From: Sphingopyxis sp.
Lineage (GTDB): Bacteria; Pseudomonadota; Alphaproteobacteria; Sphingomonadales; Sphingomonadaceae
Assembly: GCA_002733865.1 (NCBI GenBank)
Contig: NVXM01000031.1
Coordinates: 1 to 64,000, forward strand
Direction: 5' to 3'
Length of the DNA stretch: 64,000 nt
Shown here: piece by piece, positions 1 through 9,085 of the stretch
Layout of the letters: every line of letters begins with the position of its first letter
Numbering within the stretch: the stretch's first letter is position 1
Program-made: the position numbers and the translations under genes
Notes under the pieces: model-generated
What the model saw: the letters and a program-made list of their open reading frames with translations, nothing else
What the model was told of the DNA's origin: nothing
The model's database searches: none

Positions 1-25
1 CATCGCTCAAATCAAATCGTGCCAT
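1..25 (-). CDS. IS5-family transposase, N-terminal fragment (cut by window edge)
   Basis: Only the first eight codons are inside the window: they read MARFDLSD, the usual opening of IS5-family (IS427-like) DDE transposases. An excellent ribosome binding site (AGGAGG) lies six to seven bases before the ATG. The match is to a remembered family start and the rest of the gene is out of view, so the call rests on a short peptide plus the RBS and on the lack of any other obvious gene between here and the helicase stop. Confidence 0.45.
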
Positions 26-99
26 GATACACCTCCTCTAAAGACAGTGAATCACATCTATTGCGCTATGGGAATCCCTTTTATGAGTACACAACCTAG
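1..99. mobile_element. Possible end of an IS5-family insertion sequence
   Basis: About 75 non-coding bases separate the transposase-like start from the helicase stop codon at 101-103. They include a GGGA-A-TCCC inverted repeat (70-78) and a repeated CTAG (96-99 and 101-104), which is compatible with an IS end and a short target duplication next to the helicase stop. The other end of the element is outside the window, so terminal inverted repeats cannot be compared and the boundary is a guess. Confidence 0.35.
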
Positions 100-100
100 C

Positions 101-1480
101 CTAGGCGTCCGCTTTACGCGCCTGGCGCCGTTTGAACGATTTCGCGCCATTGTTCCAATGCTTCGGCCCATCGCTCTTGGCGCCAGCACTTGAACCCGGG
201 CCGCCGCGTCCGGAACCGCCGCCACCGGGGCGACCCTTGCGGGCGCTATGCTTGTTCTTGGATGGACCGTTCCGTATCGGCGTTGCACCATATTTTTTCG
301 GCTTCTGGCCATAGATACGGGGAGCTACTTCCTCGCGGGGCGGCTCGTCATAACCTTCTGGCAGAGCGATCACATCGGGCTTCACGCCGGTAAGCTTGAC
401 CACATCGCGCAGAAACTGGCGTTCGTCCGGAGCGACCATCGAATAGGAAATACCGCTCGCCCCTGCCCTTGCTGTCCGGCCGATCCGGTGGACATATTGC
501 TCGGACACATTGGGCATGTCGAAATTGATCACATGGGTAATGCCGTCGACGTCAATACCCCGCGCGGCGATATCGGTAGCGACAAGGATGTTGATCTTGC
601 CCTTCTTGAAATCGCCCAGTGCGCGCTCGCGCTGCGGCTGGCTCTTGTTGCCGTGGATCGCAGCGGAATGAATGCCGACAGCCATCAGGTTTTTCACAAC
701 CTTGTCCGCAGCATGTTTGGTCTGAGTGAACACCAGCATATGGTCCGGATTTTCGTTGTTGATGAAATCCTTTAGCAGCCGCTGTTTGTCATCCTGATTG
801 ATGTAGGTCACGCGCTGATCAACGCGTTCCGCAGTCGTCGACTGCGGCGCAACCGAAACCTGTACCGGATTGGTCAGGAATTGGTCGGCGAGCTGCGAAA
901 TCGTCTTCGGCATGGTTGCCGAGAAGAACAGGCTCTGCCGCTGTTTTGGCAGCAACGGAACGATTTTCTTCAGCGGCACGATAAAGCCCAGATCCAGCAT
1001 CTGGTCGGCTTCGTCGAGCACAAGGATTTCGACCTTGCTCAGGTTCAGATAGCGTTGATCGACCAGATCGAGCAGACGACCCGGTGTCGCCACCAGTACG
1101 TCGACACCGCGTTCGAGAATGCGTTTCTGCCGATTGATCGGCACGCCGCCGAAGGCCGAGGTCACATACATGCCCAGACCCTTGGAATAGCCGGTCATGC
1201 TGTCGGCAATCTGCCGTGCCAATTCGCGAGTTGGTGCGAGAACCAGCATCCGGCATTCAAAGCGGCCTGCGCGTTTCTTGCTGTTCAGCAGATGATGGAT
1301 GGATGGCAAAGAGAAAGCAGCGGTCTTGCCGGTACCGGTTTGCGCGATGCCCAGAATGTCCTTGCCTTCCAGCGCTGGCGGGATTGCCTGCTGCTGAATC
1401 GGGGTTGGGGATGTGTAACCGCCTTGGGCAATAGCCTTCTGGATAGGTTCCGCGAGAGCGAAATCAGAAAATTTAGTCAA
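101..1480 (-). CDS. DEAD-box ATP-dependent RNA helicase (RhlE-like)
   Basis: A 459-aa RNA helicase that unwinds structured RNA using ATP, probably in ribosome assembly or RNA decay. All core motifs are visible in order: Q-motif (YTSPTPIQQQAI), Walker A AQTGTGKT, PTREL, DEAD, SAT, and HRIGRTARAG near the end of the second RecA domain. The last ~90 residues are a basic Gly/Arg/Lys-rich tail (RPGGGGSGRGG), typical of RhlE-type proteins that grip RNA. The start chosen is TTG at 1480 (TKFSDFALAEPIQ): it has an AAGG RBS and places the Q-motif at the usual distance. A longer open frame to 1657 has no homologous look. The stop lies directly beside a possible IS end, so downstream context may have been changed by insertion. 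Confidence 0.93.
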   Translation of the reverse strand: MTKFSDFALAEPIQKAIAQGGYTSPTPIQQQAIPPALEGKDILGIAQTGTGKTAAFSLPSIHHLLNSKKRAGRFECRMLVLAPTRELARQIADSMTGYSKGLGMYVTSAFGGVPINRQKRILERGVDVLVATPGRLLDLVDQRYLNLSKVEILVLDEADQMLDLGFIVPLKKIVPLLPKQRQSLFFSATMPKTISQLADQFLTNPVQVSVAPQSTTAERVDQRVTYINQDDKQRLLKDFINNENPDHMLVFTQTKHAADKVVKNLMAVGIHSAAIHGNKSQPQRERALGDFKKGKINILVATDIAARGIDVDGITHVINFDMPNVSEQYVHRIGRTARAGASGISYSMVAPDERQFLRDVVKLTGVKPDVIALPEGYDEPPREEVAPRIYGQKPKKYGATPIRNGPSKNKHSARKGRPGGGGSGRGGPGSSAGAKSDGPKHWNNGAKSFKRRQARKADA

Positions 1481-1824
1481 AAATAATACCTTAAAATAAG
1501 CAGCCAGTGGGCGCAGTACGAGATAGACTCGTGCGCGCGTTCGCCGTCGGTTAAGACGACCCGCGTGATCAGGCTGCCGGAAAGAAAGAAGCAATGAAGG
1601 CGATAGGTTCGAGATGATCTTGTCACCTCTCACGCAGAACTCTCGCCAGACGGTCAATCTATATTGCCGCCCTTGCTGCGATGCAACATAGGTTGTTTTG
1701 GATTTATGTCAAGCAATACCGCTTGAAGACATGGGTCAGTCTTCATTTCTCGGCGAACCTCATTGTCGGCAGCTCCTCCATTTACCTCGGCAAAAATGGC
1801 TCGGGACTGCATCTCAAACCCCAT
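1481..1824. other. Intergenic region with helicase leader
   Basis: No gene is supported in these 344 bases. The part next to the helicase would be its 5' leader; it can form a small hairpin (CACGAG paired with CTCGT(A), about 1519-1536) roughly 40-55 bases upstream of the TTG start. Long structured leaders are common for cold-induced DEAD-box genes, but nothing here proves regulation. The remaining bases up to the transporter stop hold no terminator that I can see. Confidence 0.4.
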
Positions 1825-2763
1825 TCACGCAGTAATTTTTTGCGCATCCTCCTCCTTTTCAGGCCGGATATAGATTGATACCAATTGTGGCATCTCCGCT
1901 TTCAGCATGATTTCAAGCGCTTCAATCTCGCTCTCCGCATCGCCCATTGTGATATCATCGACAAGATCGGCGCTGATCGCGACAAACACCTGCTTCGGAG
2001 CGGTGTGGATCGTGCGCACATGATTGACCGCCGTCACCCAATCCTCCTGCATCAGCAATTCGCGCACCCGGCTGATCACCTGCGAATCCGCGCGCTCGCC
2101 GATCAGCAGCCCTTTGGTCTCGCGCGCCAGCAGCACCGCGACCATCGCCAGGATGACCCCGATCACCATCGATGCCAGACCGTCAAGGCGCGGCGCATCG
2201 AACCAGTGGCTCGCCCACACTCCGGCACCGGCGACGATCAGCCCCATCAGCGCCGCTGAATCCTCGAACATCACAATAAACACGGAAGGATCCTTTGACA
2301 GCTTGATCGCCGCCCACCAGCCGGTCTCCCCCTTCGTGGATGCAAACTCGCGCACCGCGATCGTCCAAGACGTACCTTCCATCAGGAAAGCCACACCCAG
2401 CACGATATAATTGATCAACGGATCGCGAAGTTCTTCCGGGTTCTGATAATGGATATAACCTTCATAGAAGGAAAGTCCGGCACCGACCGCAAAGATCATG
2501 ATCGCCACCACGAACGACCAGAAATAGAGCTCGCGCCCATAGCCAAAGGGATGCTGTCGATCGGCAGGCTTGCCGGCGCGATGCTCTCCGTACAGCAGCA
2601 GCACCTGATTGAAGCTGTCGACCACCGAATGGATGCCCTCGGACAGCATCGACGAAGAGCCGGTGATGCTGGCCGCTATGAACTTGGCAACGGCGATGCC
2701 GAGATTAGCCGATAGCGCGCCAAACAGCACCAGATTTTCGCGCATATATTTGATTACGGACAT
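1825..2763 (-). CDS. Cation diffusion facilitator (CDF) family transporter
   Basis: A 312-aa inner-membrane divalent-cation/proton antiporter, probably exporting Zn, Fe or Co. Several hydrophobic helices fill residues ~10-210, and helix 2 carries the CDF metal-site signature EGIHSVVDSFNQ (H and D spaced by three, as expected for transport-site ligands). The cytoplasmic C-terminal domain (~220-312) is the family's usual regulatory ferredoxin-like fold (by homology). An AGGGG RBS precedes the ATG at a good distance. It stands alone, with an unrelated hypothetical gene upstream on the same strand. Metal specificity cannot be read from the sequence. Confidence 0.9.
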   Translation of the reverse strand: MSVIKYMRENLVLFGALSANLGIAVAKFIAASITGSSSMLSEGIHSVVDSFNQVLLLYGEHRAGKPADRQHPFGYGRELYFWSFVVAIMIFAVGAGLSFYEGYIHYQNPEELRDPLINYIVLGVAFLMEGTSWTIAVREFASTKGETGWWAAIKLSKDPSVFIVMFEDSAALMGLIVAGAGVWASHWFDAPRLDGLASMVIGVILAMVAVLLARETKGLLIGERADSQVISRVRELLMQEDWVTAVNHVRTIHTAPKQVFVAISADLVDDITMGDAESEIEALEIMLKAEMPQLVSIYIRPEKEEDAQKITA

Positions 2764-2807
2764 CGAAACCCCTGGCAGCCGTGCAATAGCGTGGCGTTGT
2801 TTCGGAC

Positions 2808-3158
2808 TTAGCTTTCACCACTGTCGGCGGCAAGACGATCAAGCCATGCCTGCGCTTGCTTGGGTTCCCCGACGGCCTGTGGGCCGACCGGGCCGCGCGA
2901 AGCGAGGAACTGCTGCTGGAGCTCGAACGGTGGCATGTCGAGCAATTCCCTCGCCTTATCTATTTCCTCGCCCATTTCACTCAGGGCATCGATTGTCGGA
3001 GCCACGGTCGCGCGGGTCCGGCGGTCCTTGCTATGGCCGAACAGGCCCGCCTTGCCAGATGCGGTTCTTCGCAAAGCCTCGAACAGCACAGCCCGATATT
3101 CCTCTTCGAGGTCGGAACGACGCGCATCGAGGCGGTCAAGACGATCGGCTTTGGCCAT
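2808..3158 (-). CDS. Conserved-looking hypothetical protein, 116 aa
   Basis: Not recognised. The protein is highly charged with a helical N-terminal half rich in Arg/Glu (DRLDARRSDLEEEYRAVL) and no signal peptide or membrane segment, so it should be cytoplasmic. The frame is open throughout with sphingomonad-like codon use, and it lies 44 bases upstream of the CDF transporter on the same strand, so the two may be co-transcribed. Function unknown; competing frames on the plus strand here show no plausible protein. Confidence 0.6.
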   Translation of the reverse strand: MAKADRLDRLDARRSDLEEEYRAVLFEALRRTASGKAGLFGHSKDRRTRATVAPTIDALSEMGEEIDKARELLDMPPFELQQQFLASRGPVGPQAVGEPKQAQAWLDRLAADSGES

Positions 3159-3326
3159 GGGCGAGCGTTACACTTCGCTATTCGGGTTGGCAATCAGGAG
3201 CGCCGATCTGGGCACAATCAGAGCGTTATACTTCCCCCTTGATGCGGGACGCAGAGTGTCTAGAGTGCCCATTTTCGACAGTCTCGCAAATGGTGAGGCG
3301 TTCGCTTCCTCAGAACGGATGATATC

Positions 3327-5117
3327 ATGCGCAACATTTTCCTCTCGACCATAGCCTTGACCGCCCTGACCCTGGCCCCCGCCCATGCACAGGAAAAAAC
3401 CTCTGCGGAAAAACCAGCCCTCGAAATCGGCGGCGGCGGCCGTCCGGTTGGCGAAGCATGGTCACGCAGCCCCGTCCACGCGCAACAAGGGATGGCGGCG
3501 ACGGCCCACCCGCTGGCCAGCCAGATTGCCATCGACATTTTGAAAAAGGGCGGCACCGCAGTCGATGCCGCAATCGCAGCCAACGCGGCGCTCGGGCTGA
3601 TGGAGCCGACCGGCAATGGCATCGGCGGCGATCTGTTCGCGATCATATGGGATCCGAAAACCCAGAAACTCTATGGTCTGAACGGCTCCGGAAAAAGCGC
3701 GATGGGCACCAGCTACCAGGAGTTCATAAAGCAACTCGGCGGTAGCAAGACCATCCCGCCATTTGGGCCGATGCCGGTGACAGTGCCGGGCACGGTCGAT
3801 GCCTGGTATGAAATGCATGACCGTTTTGGCAAGCTGAGCATGGCCGATATCCTCGCGCCAACCATCACCTACGCCAGGGAAGGCCATCCGATCGCCCCGG
3901 TGATCGGCTATTATCTGCAGAGCAATCTCAATCGGTTCGAACAGAGTCTGGATATGATTGGTGATTTCGATAATGCGCGGAACACCTATTTCAAGAATGG
4001 TGCGCCGAAGGCCGGAGAGATTTTCAAGAACCCTGACCTCGCCAACACATTGAGCAAAATTGCCGAGGGCGGCAGGGATGCCTTTTACGAGGGCGACATC
4101 GCCCGTAGGATCGACGCCTATTTCAAGCGGATTGGCGGCAATTTGCGCTATGAAGATTTCGCTGCGCATGACAGCAAGTGGGTCGAGCCGGGCTGCGTTG
4201 ATTATCGCAAAGGCTATGAGCTTTGCGAACTGCCGCCCAACTCCCAGGGTTTTGCGGCTCTGCAGATGGCCAATATCCTTAAAAATGTCGATCTTGCCCA
4301 ATGGCCACGCGGCAGCGCCGAGGTATTGCATTATATCACCGAGGCAAAAAGGCTGGCCTTCGAGGATGTTGCGCGCTTTTACGCGGATCCCGACGCCTCC
4401 CCTGCCCCGCTGGAGTGGCTGCTTTCGGATGAATATGGCAAGCAGCGGTTCGCCCTGATCGATCCGGCAAAGGCAACGCCGGCATTCGGCCCCGGCGAAC
4501 CGAAGCTCGAAGGAGAAGGCGACACCACTTATCTCACCGTCGCCGACAAGGACGGGATGATGGTGTCACTGATCCAGTCCAACTATCGCGGCATGGGTAG
4601 CGGGCTGGTCGCCGACGGCCTCGGCTTCATGTTTCAGGATCGCGGCGAGCTTTATTCGCTCGATGCCGAGCACCCCAACGCCTATGCACCCGGCAAGCGT
4701 CCGTTCCAGACAATCATTCCCGCTTTCATGAAAAAAGACGGTAAGCCGTTCATGTCCTTCGGCCTGATGGGCGGCGGCATGCAGCCGCAGGGCCATGTCC
4801 AGGTTATGGTCAATCTGGTCGACTATGGCATGAACGTGCAGGAAGCGGGCGACGCGGCTCGGCTGAACCATGATGGAGGCCGCCAGCCGACTGACGATCT
4901 GGCGGGAGCCGGAGCCGATCTTCTGGGTATTCTCAATGTCGAGCCCGGAATTCCGGCTGAAACGGTCGAGCGTCTCAAGGCGATGGGCCACAAGGTCGAG
5001 GTCGTCAGCAATGGCGCGATGTTCGGCGGTTACCAGGCGATCACGCGGGACCCGGAAACCGGCGTCTACACCGGTGCCACCGAAATGCGCAAAGATGGCC
5101 AGGCACTCGGCTATTGA
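3327..5117 (+). CDS. ggt: Gamma-glutamyltransferase precursor
   Basis: A 596-aa periplasmic N-terminal-nucleophile hydrolase that cleaves the gamma-glutamyl bond of glutathione. A signal peptide covers residues ~1-21 (cut after AHA). The autoprocessing site is visible as EGEGD/TTYLTVADKDG: Thr400 would be the new N-terminus and nucleophile, giving a large and a small subunit. Further family landmarks are PTGNGIGGDLFAI, the NYRGMGSG stretch in the small subunit and LMGGGMQPQGHVQV. Length matches the family. It is followed within 40 bases by a DsrE-family gene and an EEP hydrolase on the same strand, so a short operon is possible. Confidence 0.95.
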   Translation: MRNIFLSTIALTALTLAPAHAQEKTSAEKPALEIGGGGRPVGEAWSRSPVHAQQGMAATAHPLASQIAIDILKKGGTAVDAAIAANAALGLMEPTGNGIGGDLFAIIWDPKTQKLYGLNGSGKSAMGTSYQEFIKQLGGSKTIPPFGPMPVTVPGTVDAWYEMHDRFGKLSMADILAPTITYAREGHPIAPVIGYYLQSNLNRFEQSLDMIGDFDNARNTYFKNGAPKAGEIFKNPDLANTLSKIAEGGRDAFYEGDIARRIDAYFKRIGGNLRYEDFAAHDSKWVEPGCVDYRKGYELCELPPNSQGFAALQMANILKNVDLAQWPRGSAEVLHYITEAKRLAFEDVARFYADPDASPAPLEWLLSDEYGKQRFALIDPAKATPAFGPGEPKLEGEGDTTYLTVADKDGMMVSLIQSNYRGMGSGLVADGLGFMFQDRGELYSLDAEHPNAYAPGKRPFQTIIPAFMKKDGKPFMSFGLMGGGMQPQGHVQVMVNLVDYGMNVQEAGDAARLNHDGGRQPTDDLAGAGADLLGILNVEPGIPAETVERLKAMGHKVEVVSNGAMFGGYQAITRDPETGVYTGATEMRKDGQALGY

Positions 5118-5155
5118 GACCCGCTGTCATTGAGCAAGTATCAAACTGAACTGGA

Positions 5156-5707
5156 ATGAATATGCGAAAATCCTGTCTCGTGGCGCTGCTTCCCCTGTTG
5201 GCACTCGGTCAACCCGCTGCGGCCCAGATGGAAAATTTCAAGACTGGCCCGGTATTTGAAGAGTTCGGCGCTATCGCTCCGGTTGAGGTGGACGAGCCCC
5301 TGCCCAATGACACCGTGTTCAGCATCGCTTTTGACGTATCCACCGCTGCCACACCGGACAAGATCAACCGCACGATCGAAAGCGCAGCGCGCTTCATCAA
5401 CATGCATGTCGCTGCTGGCGTCCCGGAAGAGAATATCCATCTCGCCATTGTGGTGCACGGCGGAGCCGCCTTCGACCTGACCAATCCGGAATTTTTCGCG
5501 GCGCACAAGGATGGCAGGACAAACGCCAGCGCCACCGCGATTGCCCAGTTGCAAAAACACGGAGTGGATTTCTACCTGTGCGGGCAGAGCGCTGCCGCCC
5601 AGGGCATCTCCAAGGCAGACCTGCTGCCGGGCGTCAAAATGGCCCTCTCCGCAATGACCGCCCACGCCTTGCTGCAGCAGCAGGGCTATACCATCAATCC
5701 CTTCTGA
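5156..5707 (+). CDS. Exported DsrE/DsrF-like family protein
   Basis: 183 aa with a signal peptide (~1-24, ending PAAAQ), so periplasmic. The mature part has the DsrE alpha/beta look: FSIAFDVSTAATPDKINRTI at the start, a VVHGGAAFDL strand, and a single conserved Cys in FYLCGQSAAA, the position used for sulfur or thiol chemistry in DsrE proteins. Exported members are widespread but unassigned. A second ATG two codons in (5162) sits at a better distance from the GGA and may be the real start. Lies between ggt and an EEP hydrolase on the same strand; linkage to glutathione breakdown is plausible but inferred. Confidence 0.8.
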   Translation: MNMRKSCLVALLPLLALGQPAAAQMENFKTGPVFEEFGAIAPVEVDEPLPNDTVFSIAFDVSTAATPDKINRTIESAARFINMHVAAGVPEENIHLAIVVHGGAAFDLTNPEFFAAHKDGRTNASATAIAQLQKHGVDFYLCGQSAAAQGISKADLLPGVKMALSAMTAHALLQQQGYTINPF

Positions 5708-5725
5708 TCGGACAAGCATAGCCTG

Positions 5726-6421
5726 ATGTTGAAGGTTGCCAGTTACAATATCCATAAAGCCGTAGGTACAGATCGACGGCGCAATCCCGCGCGAATCGTC
5801 GATGTCCTCAACGAGATCGATGCCGATATCATCGCCCTGCAGGAAGCGGATCGCCGGTTCGGCGCGAGAGCTGCAGCAATTCCCGAGAAGCTGTTGGAAA
5901 TGAATAGCGACTATCGCGCTATCCCGCTGGATGTCCAGACCGATTCCATGGGCTGGCACGGCAACGCCTTGCTGGTCCGGAAATCGGCCGAAGTGCTGGA
6001 GCATGACATCATGCATATCCCCTTCCTGGAACCGCGGGGAGCGGTAATGGCACGCTTTGAGATCAACGGAAAACAGCTGGCGGTTTTCGGCATGCATCTC
6101 GATCTGTCAGGCCTGTGGCGCAGACGGCAGGCCGCAGCAATTGTCAAAATGGCGCAAAAACAGGAAGAAAATGTCCCGGTTGTGCTGATGGGAGACCTCA
6201 ACGAATGGAGCGCCGCCAGTGGCTGTCTGAAAGATTTTTCCCGGGCGTTCCAGATCGTAGATTGTGGCCGCAGCTTTCATTCGCGCAGCCCCATCGCGAC
6301 GCTCGACCGGATCATGCATTCCCGTGCGATCCAGTCGCTGGCCGGCGGTGTGCATGACAGCCCTGCCGCCCGCAAGGCATCCGACCATCTTCCGGTATGG
6401 GCGGAAATCGCCGTCGATTAG
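5726..6421 (+). CDS. Endonuclease/exonuclease/phosphatase family protein
   Basis: 231-aa hydrolase of the DNase I-like (EEP) superfamily. Landmarks are SYNIHKAVG at the N-terminus, DIIALQEAD (metal-binding Glu), the central H in FGMHLDLSG, the catalytic MGDLNEW, and the C-terminal ASDHLPVWAEI (Asp-His pair). The substrate may be phospholipid, nucleic acid or a phosphoester; the family motifs do not decide. No signal peptide is visible. It starts 18 bases after the DsrE gene, suggesting one transcript with ggt and dsrE. Ends about 100 bases before ccoN. Confidence 0.88.
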   Translation: MLKVASYNIHKAVGTDRRRNPARIVDVLNEIDADIIALQEADRRFGARAAAIPEKLLEMNSDYRAIPLDVQTDSMGWHGNALLVRKSAEVLEHDIMHIPFLEPRGAVMARFEINGKQLAVFGMHLDLSGLWRRRQAAAIVKMAQKQEENVPVVLMGDLNEWSAASGCLKDFSRAFQIVDCGRSFHSRSPIATLDRIMHSRAIQSLAGGVHDSPAARKASDHLPVWAEIAVD

Positions 6422-6450
6422 GCCGATTTCTGCCGCCAATAGTCCAACTA

Positions 6451-6469
6451 CGTATTAACCCGTATATAG
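6451..6469 (+). promoter_or_regulatory. Candidate FixJ (or other activator) site upstream of ccoN
   Basis: The 19-bp sequence CGTATTAACCCGTATATAG ends 51 bases before the ccoN ATG. Sixteen of its 19 bases recur, in the reverse orientation, upstream of the usp gene (17596-17614). With its flanking bases the other strand reads ATACGTAG, one base from the K-box GTAMGTAG described for Sinorhizobium FixJ. A fixLJ pair lies between the two sites. Binding by FixJ is inference; no FNR/FixK box (TTGAT-N4-ATCAA) is seen here. Confidence 0.5.
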
Positions 6470-6520
6470 CCCGGTCCCTGCGGCTGGTAGCGGCTTTCCT
6501 ACACAACGGGGAAGGACGTT

Positions 6521-8179
6521 ATGGACAATCTACTGGTGAAAACCGGCAGCTGGCTGCTGCTCGTATTTCTGGCATTTCTGGCAATGGTCATGGCCGCCGA
6601 CGGCGGCTTTGCCGTGCACATGGGCATCATCATGGTGGCGTGCCTGATCGCGCTATGGGTGACCATTGGCAAGGCGGATTACGCCGCCATCGGTCGCGGG
6701 AAATTGAAGGCTCCCGCCGATCCCGGAAAATATGATGACGACCCAATCCGCTGGGGCGTCATCGCAACGCTTTTCTGGGGCATGGCCGGCTTCGCTGTCG
6801 GCTTGTACATCGCCCTGCAATTGGCTTTTCCAGCGCTTAACCTGGGGCTGGAATATACCACTTTCGGCCGCTTGCGCCCGCTGCACACCTCTGCCGTTAT
6901 TTTCGCATTTGGAGGCAACGCGCTGATCGCGACGAGTTTCTATATCGTCCAGCGCACTTGCAGGGCGAGGTTGGCCTTCCCCGGCCTCGCCCGCTTTGTT
7001 TTCTGGGGCTACCAGCTGTTCATCGTGCTCGCTGCCACCGGCTATCTGCTGGGTGTCACGCAGTCGAAGGAATATGCCGAGCCCGAATGGTATGTCGATA
7101 TCTGGCTTACCATTGTCTGGGTCAGCTATGCCGCCGTCTTCATCGGCACGATCGTCAAACGGTCGGAACCCCATATCTATGTCGCTAACTGGTTTTTCCT
7201 GGCGTTCATCCTGACCATTGCGATGCTGCATCTGGTCAATAACCTCTCGATGCCGGTCAGCCTGCTCGGTGCCAAAAGCTACAGCGCTTTTGCCGGCGTA
7301 CAGGATGCGCTGACCCAATGGTGGTATGGCCATAATGCGGTCGGCTTTTTCCTGACTGCAGGTTTCCTTGGCATGATGTATTATTTCGTGCCGAAGCAGG
7401 CCGAACGCCCGGTCTACAGCTATCGGCTGTCAATCATCCACTTCTGGTCGCTGATCTTCCTCTATATCTGGGCCGGTCCACACCATCTGCACTATACCGC
7501 TCTGCCCGACTGGGCGCAGACGCTCGGCATGGTCTTCTCGATCATGCTGTGGATGCCAAGCTGGGGCGGCATGATCAACGGCCTGATGACGCTGAACGGC
7601 GCTTGGGACAAGATCCGCACCGATCCGATCATCCGGATGATGGTGCTGGCCCTCGCCTTTTACGGCATGAGCACGTTTGAAGGTCCGATGATGTCGATCA
7701 AGGCCGTCAACAGCCTATCGCATTACACCGACTGGACCATCGGCCACGTCCACAGCGGCGCGCTCGGCTGGAACGGGATGATCACCTTTGCAGCGCTTTA
7801 CTATATGGTACCGCGCCTCTGGAGCCGCCCCAGACTGTACAGTCTGCGCATGGTGAACTGGCACTTCTGGCTCGCGACGATCGGTATCGTTCTCTACGCC
7901 GCCTCGATGTGGGTCGCCGGGATCATGCAGGGCCTGATGTGGCGCGAATATGGTGACGACGGATATCTGGTCTACGCCTTCAGCGAAGTCGTCTCGGCAA
8001 TGTTCCCGATGTACCTGATCCGCGCCACCGGAGGACTGCTCTATCTCTCCGGCGCCATTGTCATGGTTTACAACGTCTGGATGACCCTGGCGGGCCATGT
8101 CCGGGACGAAAAACCGATGACGGAAACACCTCATGACGAGGCTGCTGACAAACCGCTGGTCGCGGTTCCGGCAGAGTGA
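6521..8179 (+). CDS. ccoN: cbb3-type cytochrome c oxidase subunit I (CcoN)
   Basis: 552-aa catalytic subunit of the high-affinity terminal oxidase, an inner-membrane protein with about 14 helices that reduces O2 at a haem b3-CuB centre. Histidine ligands can be seen in [34 protein letters not shown] and [13 protein letters not shown]. The N-terminus adds two extra helices before the core, as in other alphaproteobacterial CcoN. GGGGAAGGA provides the RBS. First gene of ccoNOQPGHIS, spaced by 13 bases from ccoO. A candidate regulatory motif lies upstream. High affinity suggests use at low oxygen, consistent with the nearby FixLJ system. Confidence 0.97.
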   Translation: MDNLLVKTGSWLLLVFLAFLAMVMAADGGFAVHMGIIMVACLIALWVTIGKADYAAIGRGKLKAPADPGKYDDDPIRWGVIATLFWGMAGFAVGLYIALQLAFPALNLGLEYTTFGRLRPLHTSAVIFAFGGNALIATSFYIVQRTCRARLAFPGLARFVFWGYQLFIVLAATGYLLGVTQSKEYAEPEWYVDIWLTIVWVSYAAVFIGTIVKRSEPHIYVANWFFLAFILTIAMLHLVNNLSMPVSLLGAKSYSAFAGVQDALTQWWYGHNAVGFFLTAGFLGMMYYFVPKQAERPVYSYRLSIIHFWSLIFLYIWAGPHHLHYTALPDWAQTLGMVFSIMLWMPSWGGMINGLMTLNGAWDKIRTDPIIRMMVLALAFYGMSTFEGPMMSIKAVNSLSHYTDWTIGHVHSGALGWNGMITFAALYYMVPRLWSRPRLYSLRMVNWHFWLATIGIVLYAASMWVAGIMQGLMWREYGDDGYLVYAFSEVVSAMFPMYLIRATGGLLYLSGAIVMVYNVWMTLAGHVRDEKPMTETPHDEAADKPLVAVPAE

Positions 8180-8192
8180 GGGAAAAGGGATC

Positions 8193-8927
8193 ATGACTAC
8201 ATTCACGCAAAAACATAAAAAGATTGAACGCAATATCACCCTCCTGGCGGTGCTTGCTCTGGTCACAGTTGCGATCGGCGGAATTGTCGAGATTGCACCG
8301 CTCTTCTGGATCGACAACACGGTCGAGAAGGTCGAGGGTGTGCGGCCCTATACGCCTCTGGAGCTGGCCGGACGCAATATCTACGTGCGCGAAGGCTGCT
8401 ACACCTGCCACAGCCAGATGATCCGGCCGTTCCGCGATGAAGTCGAACGCTATGGTCATTACAGCCTGGCTGCGGAATCGATGTACGATCACCCGTTTCA
8501 ATGGGGATCCAAGCGTACCGGCCCAGATCTCGCCCGGGTAGGAGGCCGCTATTCGGATGAGTGGCATGTCCAGCATCTGACGGACCCCCGTCAGGTGGTG
8601 CCGGAATCGATCATGCCGCCATATGCTTTCCTGTCGAAAAAAGAGCTCAAGGTTGGCGACATGTCGGGACATCTGCGCGCGCTCAAGCGGGTCGGCGTCC
8701 CCTACACCGAGGAAGCCATCGAAAAAGCCAATGAGGACTTGATGGCTCAGGTCGACCCGATGGCCGGCTCGGCAGAACTCGAGAAACGTTACCCCAAGGT
8801 GCAAATTCGTGACTTCGACGGCAATCCCGACAAGCTCACCGAAATGGACGCCCTTATCGCCTATTTGCAGATGATTGGCACGTTGGTCGATTTCGAAGCG
8901 GGAGAAGCACAGGAGCAAGCTCGATGA
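8193..8927 (+). CDS. ccoO: cbb3-type cytochrome c oxidase subunit II (CcoO)
   Basis: 244-aa membrane-anchored monohaem cytochrome c subunit that passes electrons to CcoN. One N-terminal transmembrane helix (~18-38) precedes the haem site CYTCH (Cys69, Cys72, His73) and the usual [18 protein letters not shown] that follows. The likely Met axial ligand is in [10 protein letters not shown]. The ATG at 8193 was chosen because it follows the ccoN stop and the AGGGAAAAGGG RBS. The stop overlaps the ccoQ start in an ATGA arrangement. Confidence 0.96.
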   Translation: MTTFTQKHKKIERNITLLAVLALVTVAIGGIVEIAPLFWIDNTVEKVEGVRPYTPLELAGRNIYVREGCYTCHSQMIRPFRDEVERYGHYSLAAESMYDHPFQWGSKRTGPDLARVGGRYSDEWHVQHLTDPRQVVPESIMPPYAFLSKKELKVGDMSGHLRALKRVGVPYTEEAIEKANEDLMAQVDPMAGSAELEKRYPKVQIRDFDGNPDKLTEMDALIAYLQMIGTLVDFEAGEAQEQAR

Positions 8928-9085
8928 GTTATGAAGCTTTGCGCCATTTCGCCGATAGCTGGGGCCTGGTGTTCATGGGCCTGATTTTTCTGACATGTGT
9001 TGGATGGACCTTCCGTCCCGGCGCCGGAAACAGGCATAACCAAGCAGCCCATATGATTTTTGACGAGGACAAAAACGATGTCTGA
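8924..9085 (+). CDS. ccoQ: cbb3-type oxidase subunit CcoQ
   Basis: A 53-aa single-helix protein ([15 protein letters not shown]...) beginning at an ATG that overlaps the ccoO stop and running past the ccoP start. The helix [17 protein letters not shown] and the following [12 protein letters not shown] are typical of CcoQ/FixQ, which stabilises the oxidase, especially CcoP attachment. It is too short for most gene callers. Position between ccoO and ccoP with 4- and 8-base overlaps makes the call firm. Confidence 0.9.
   Translation: MSYEALRHFADSWGLVFMGLIFLTCVGWTFRPGAGNRHNQAAHMIFDEDKNDV

Noticed and set aside
3462..4331. 289-aa minus-strand open frame within ggt
   Set aside because: Antisense shadow of a GC-rich gene, no RBS, no family resemblance.
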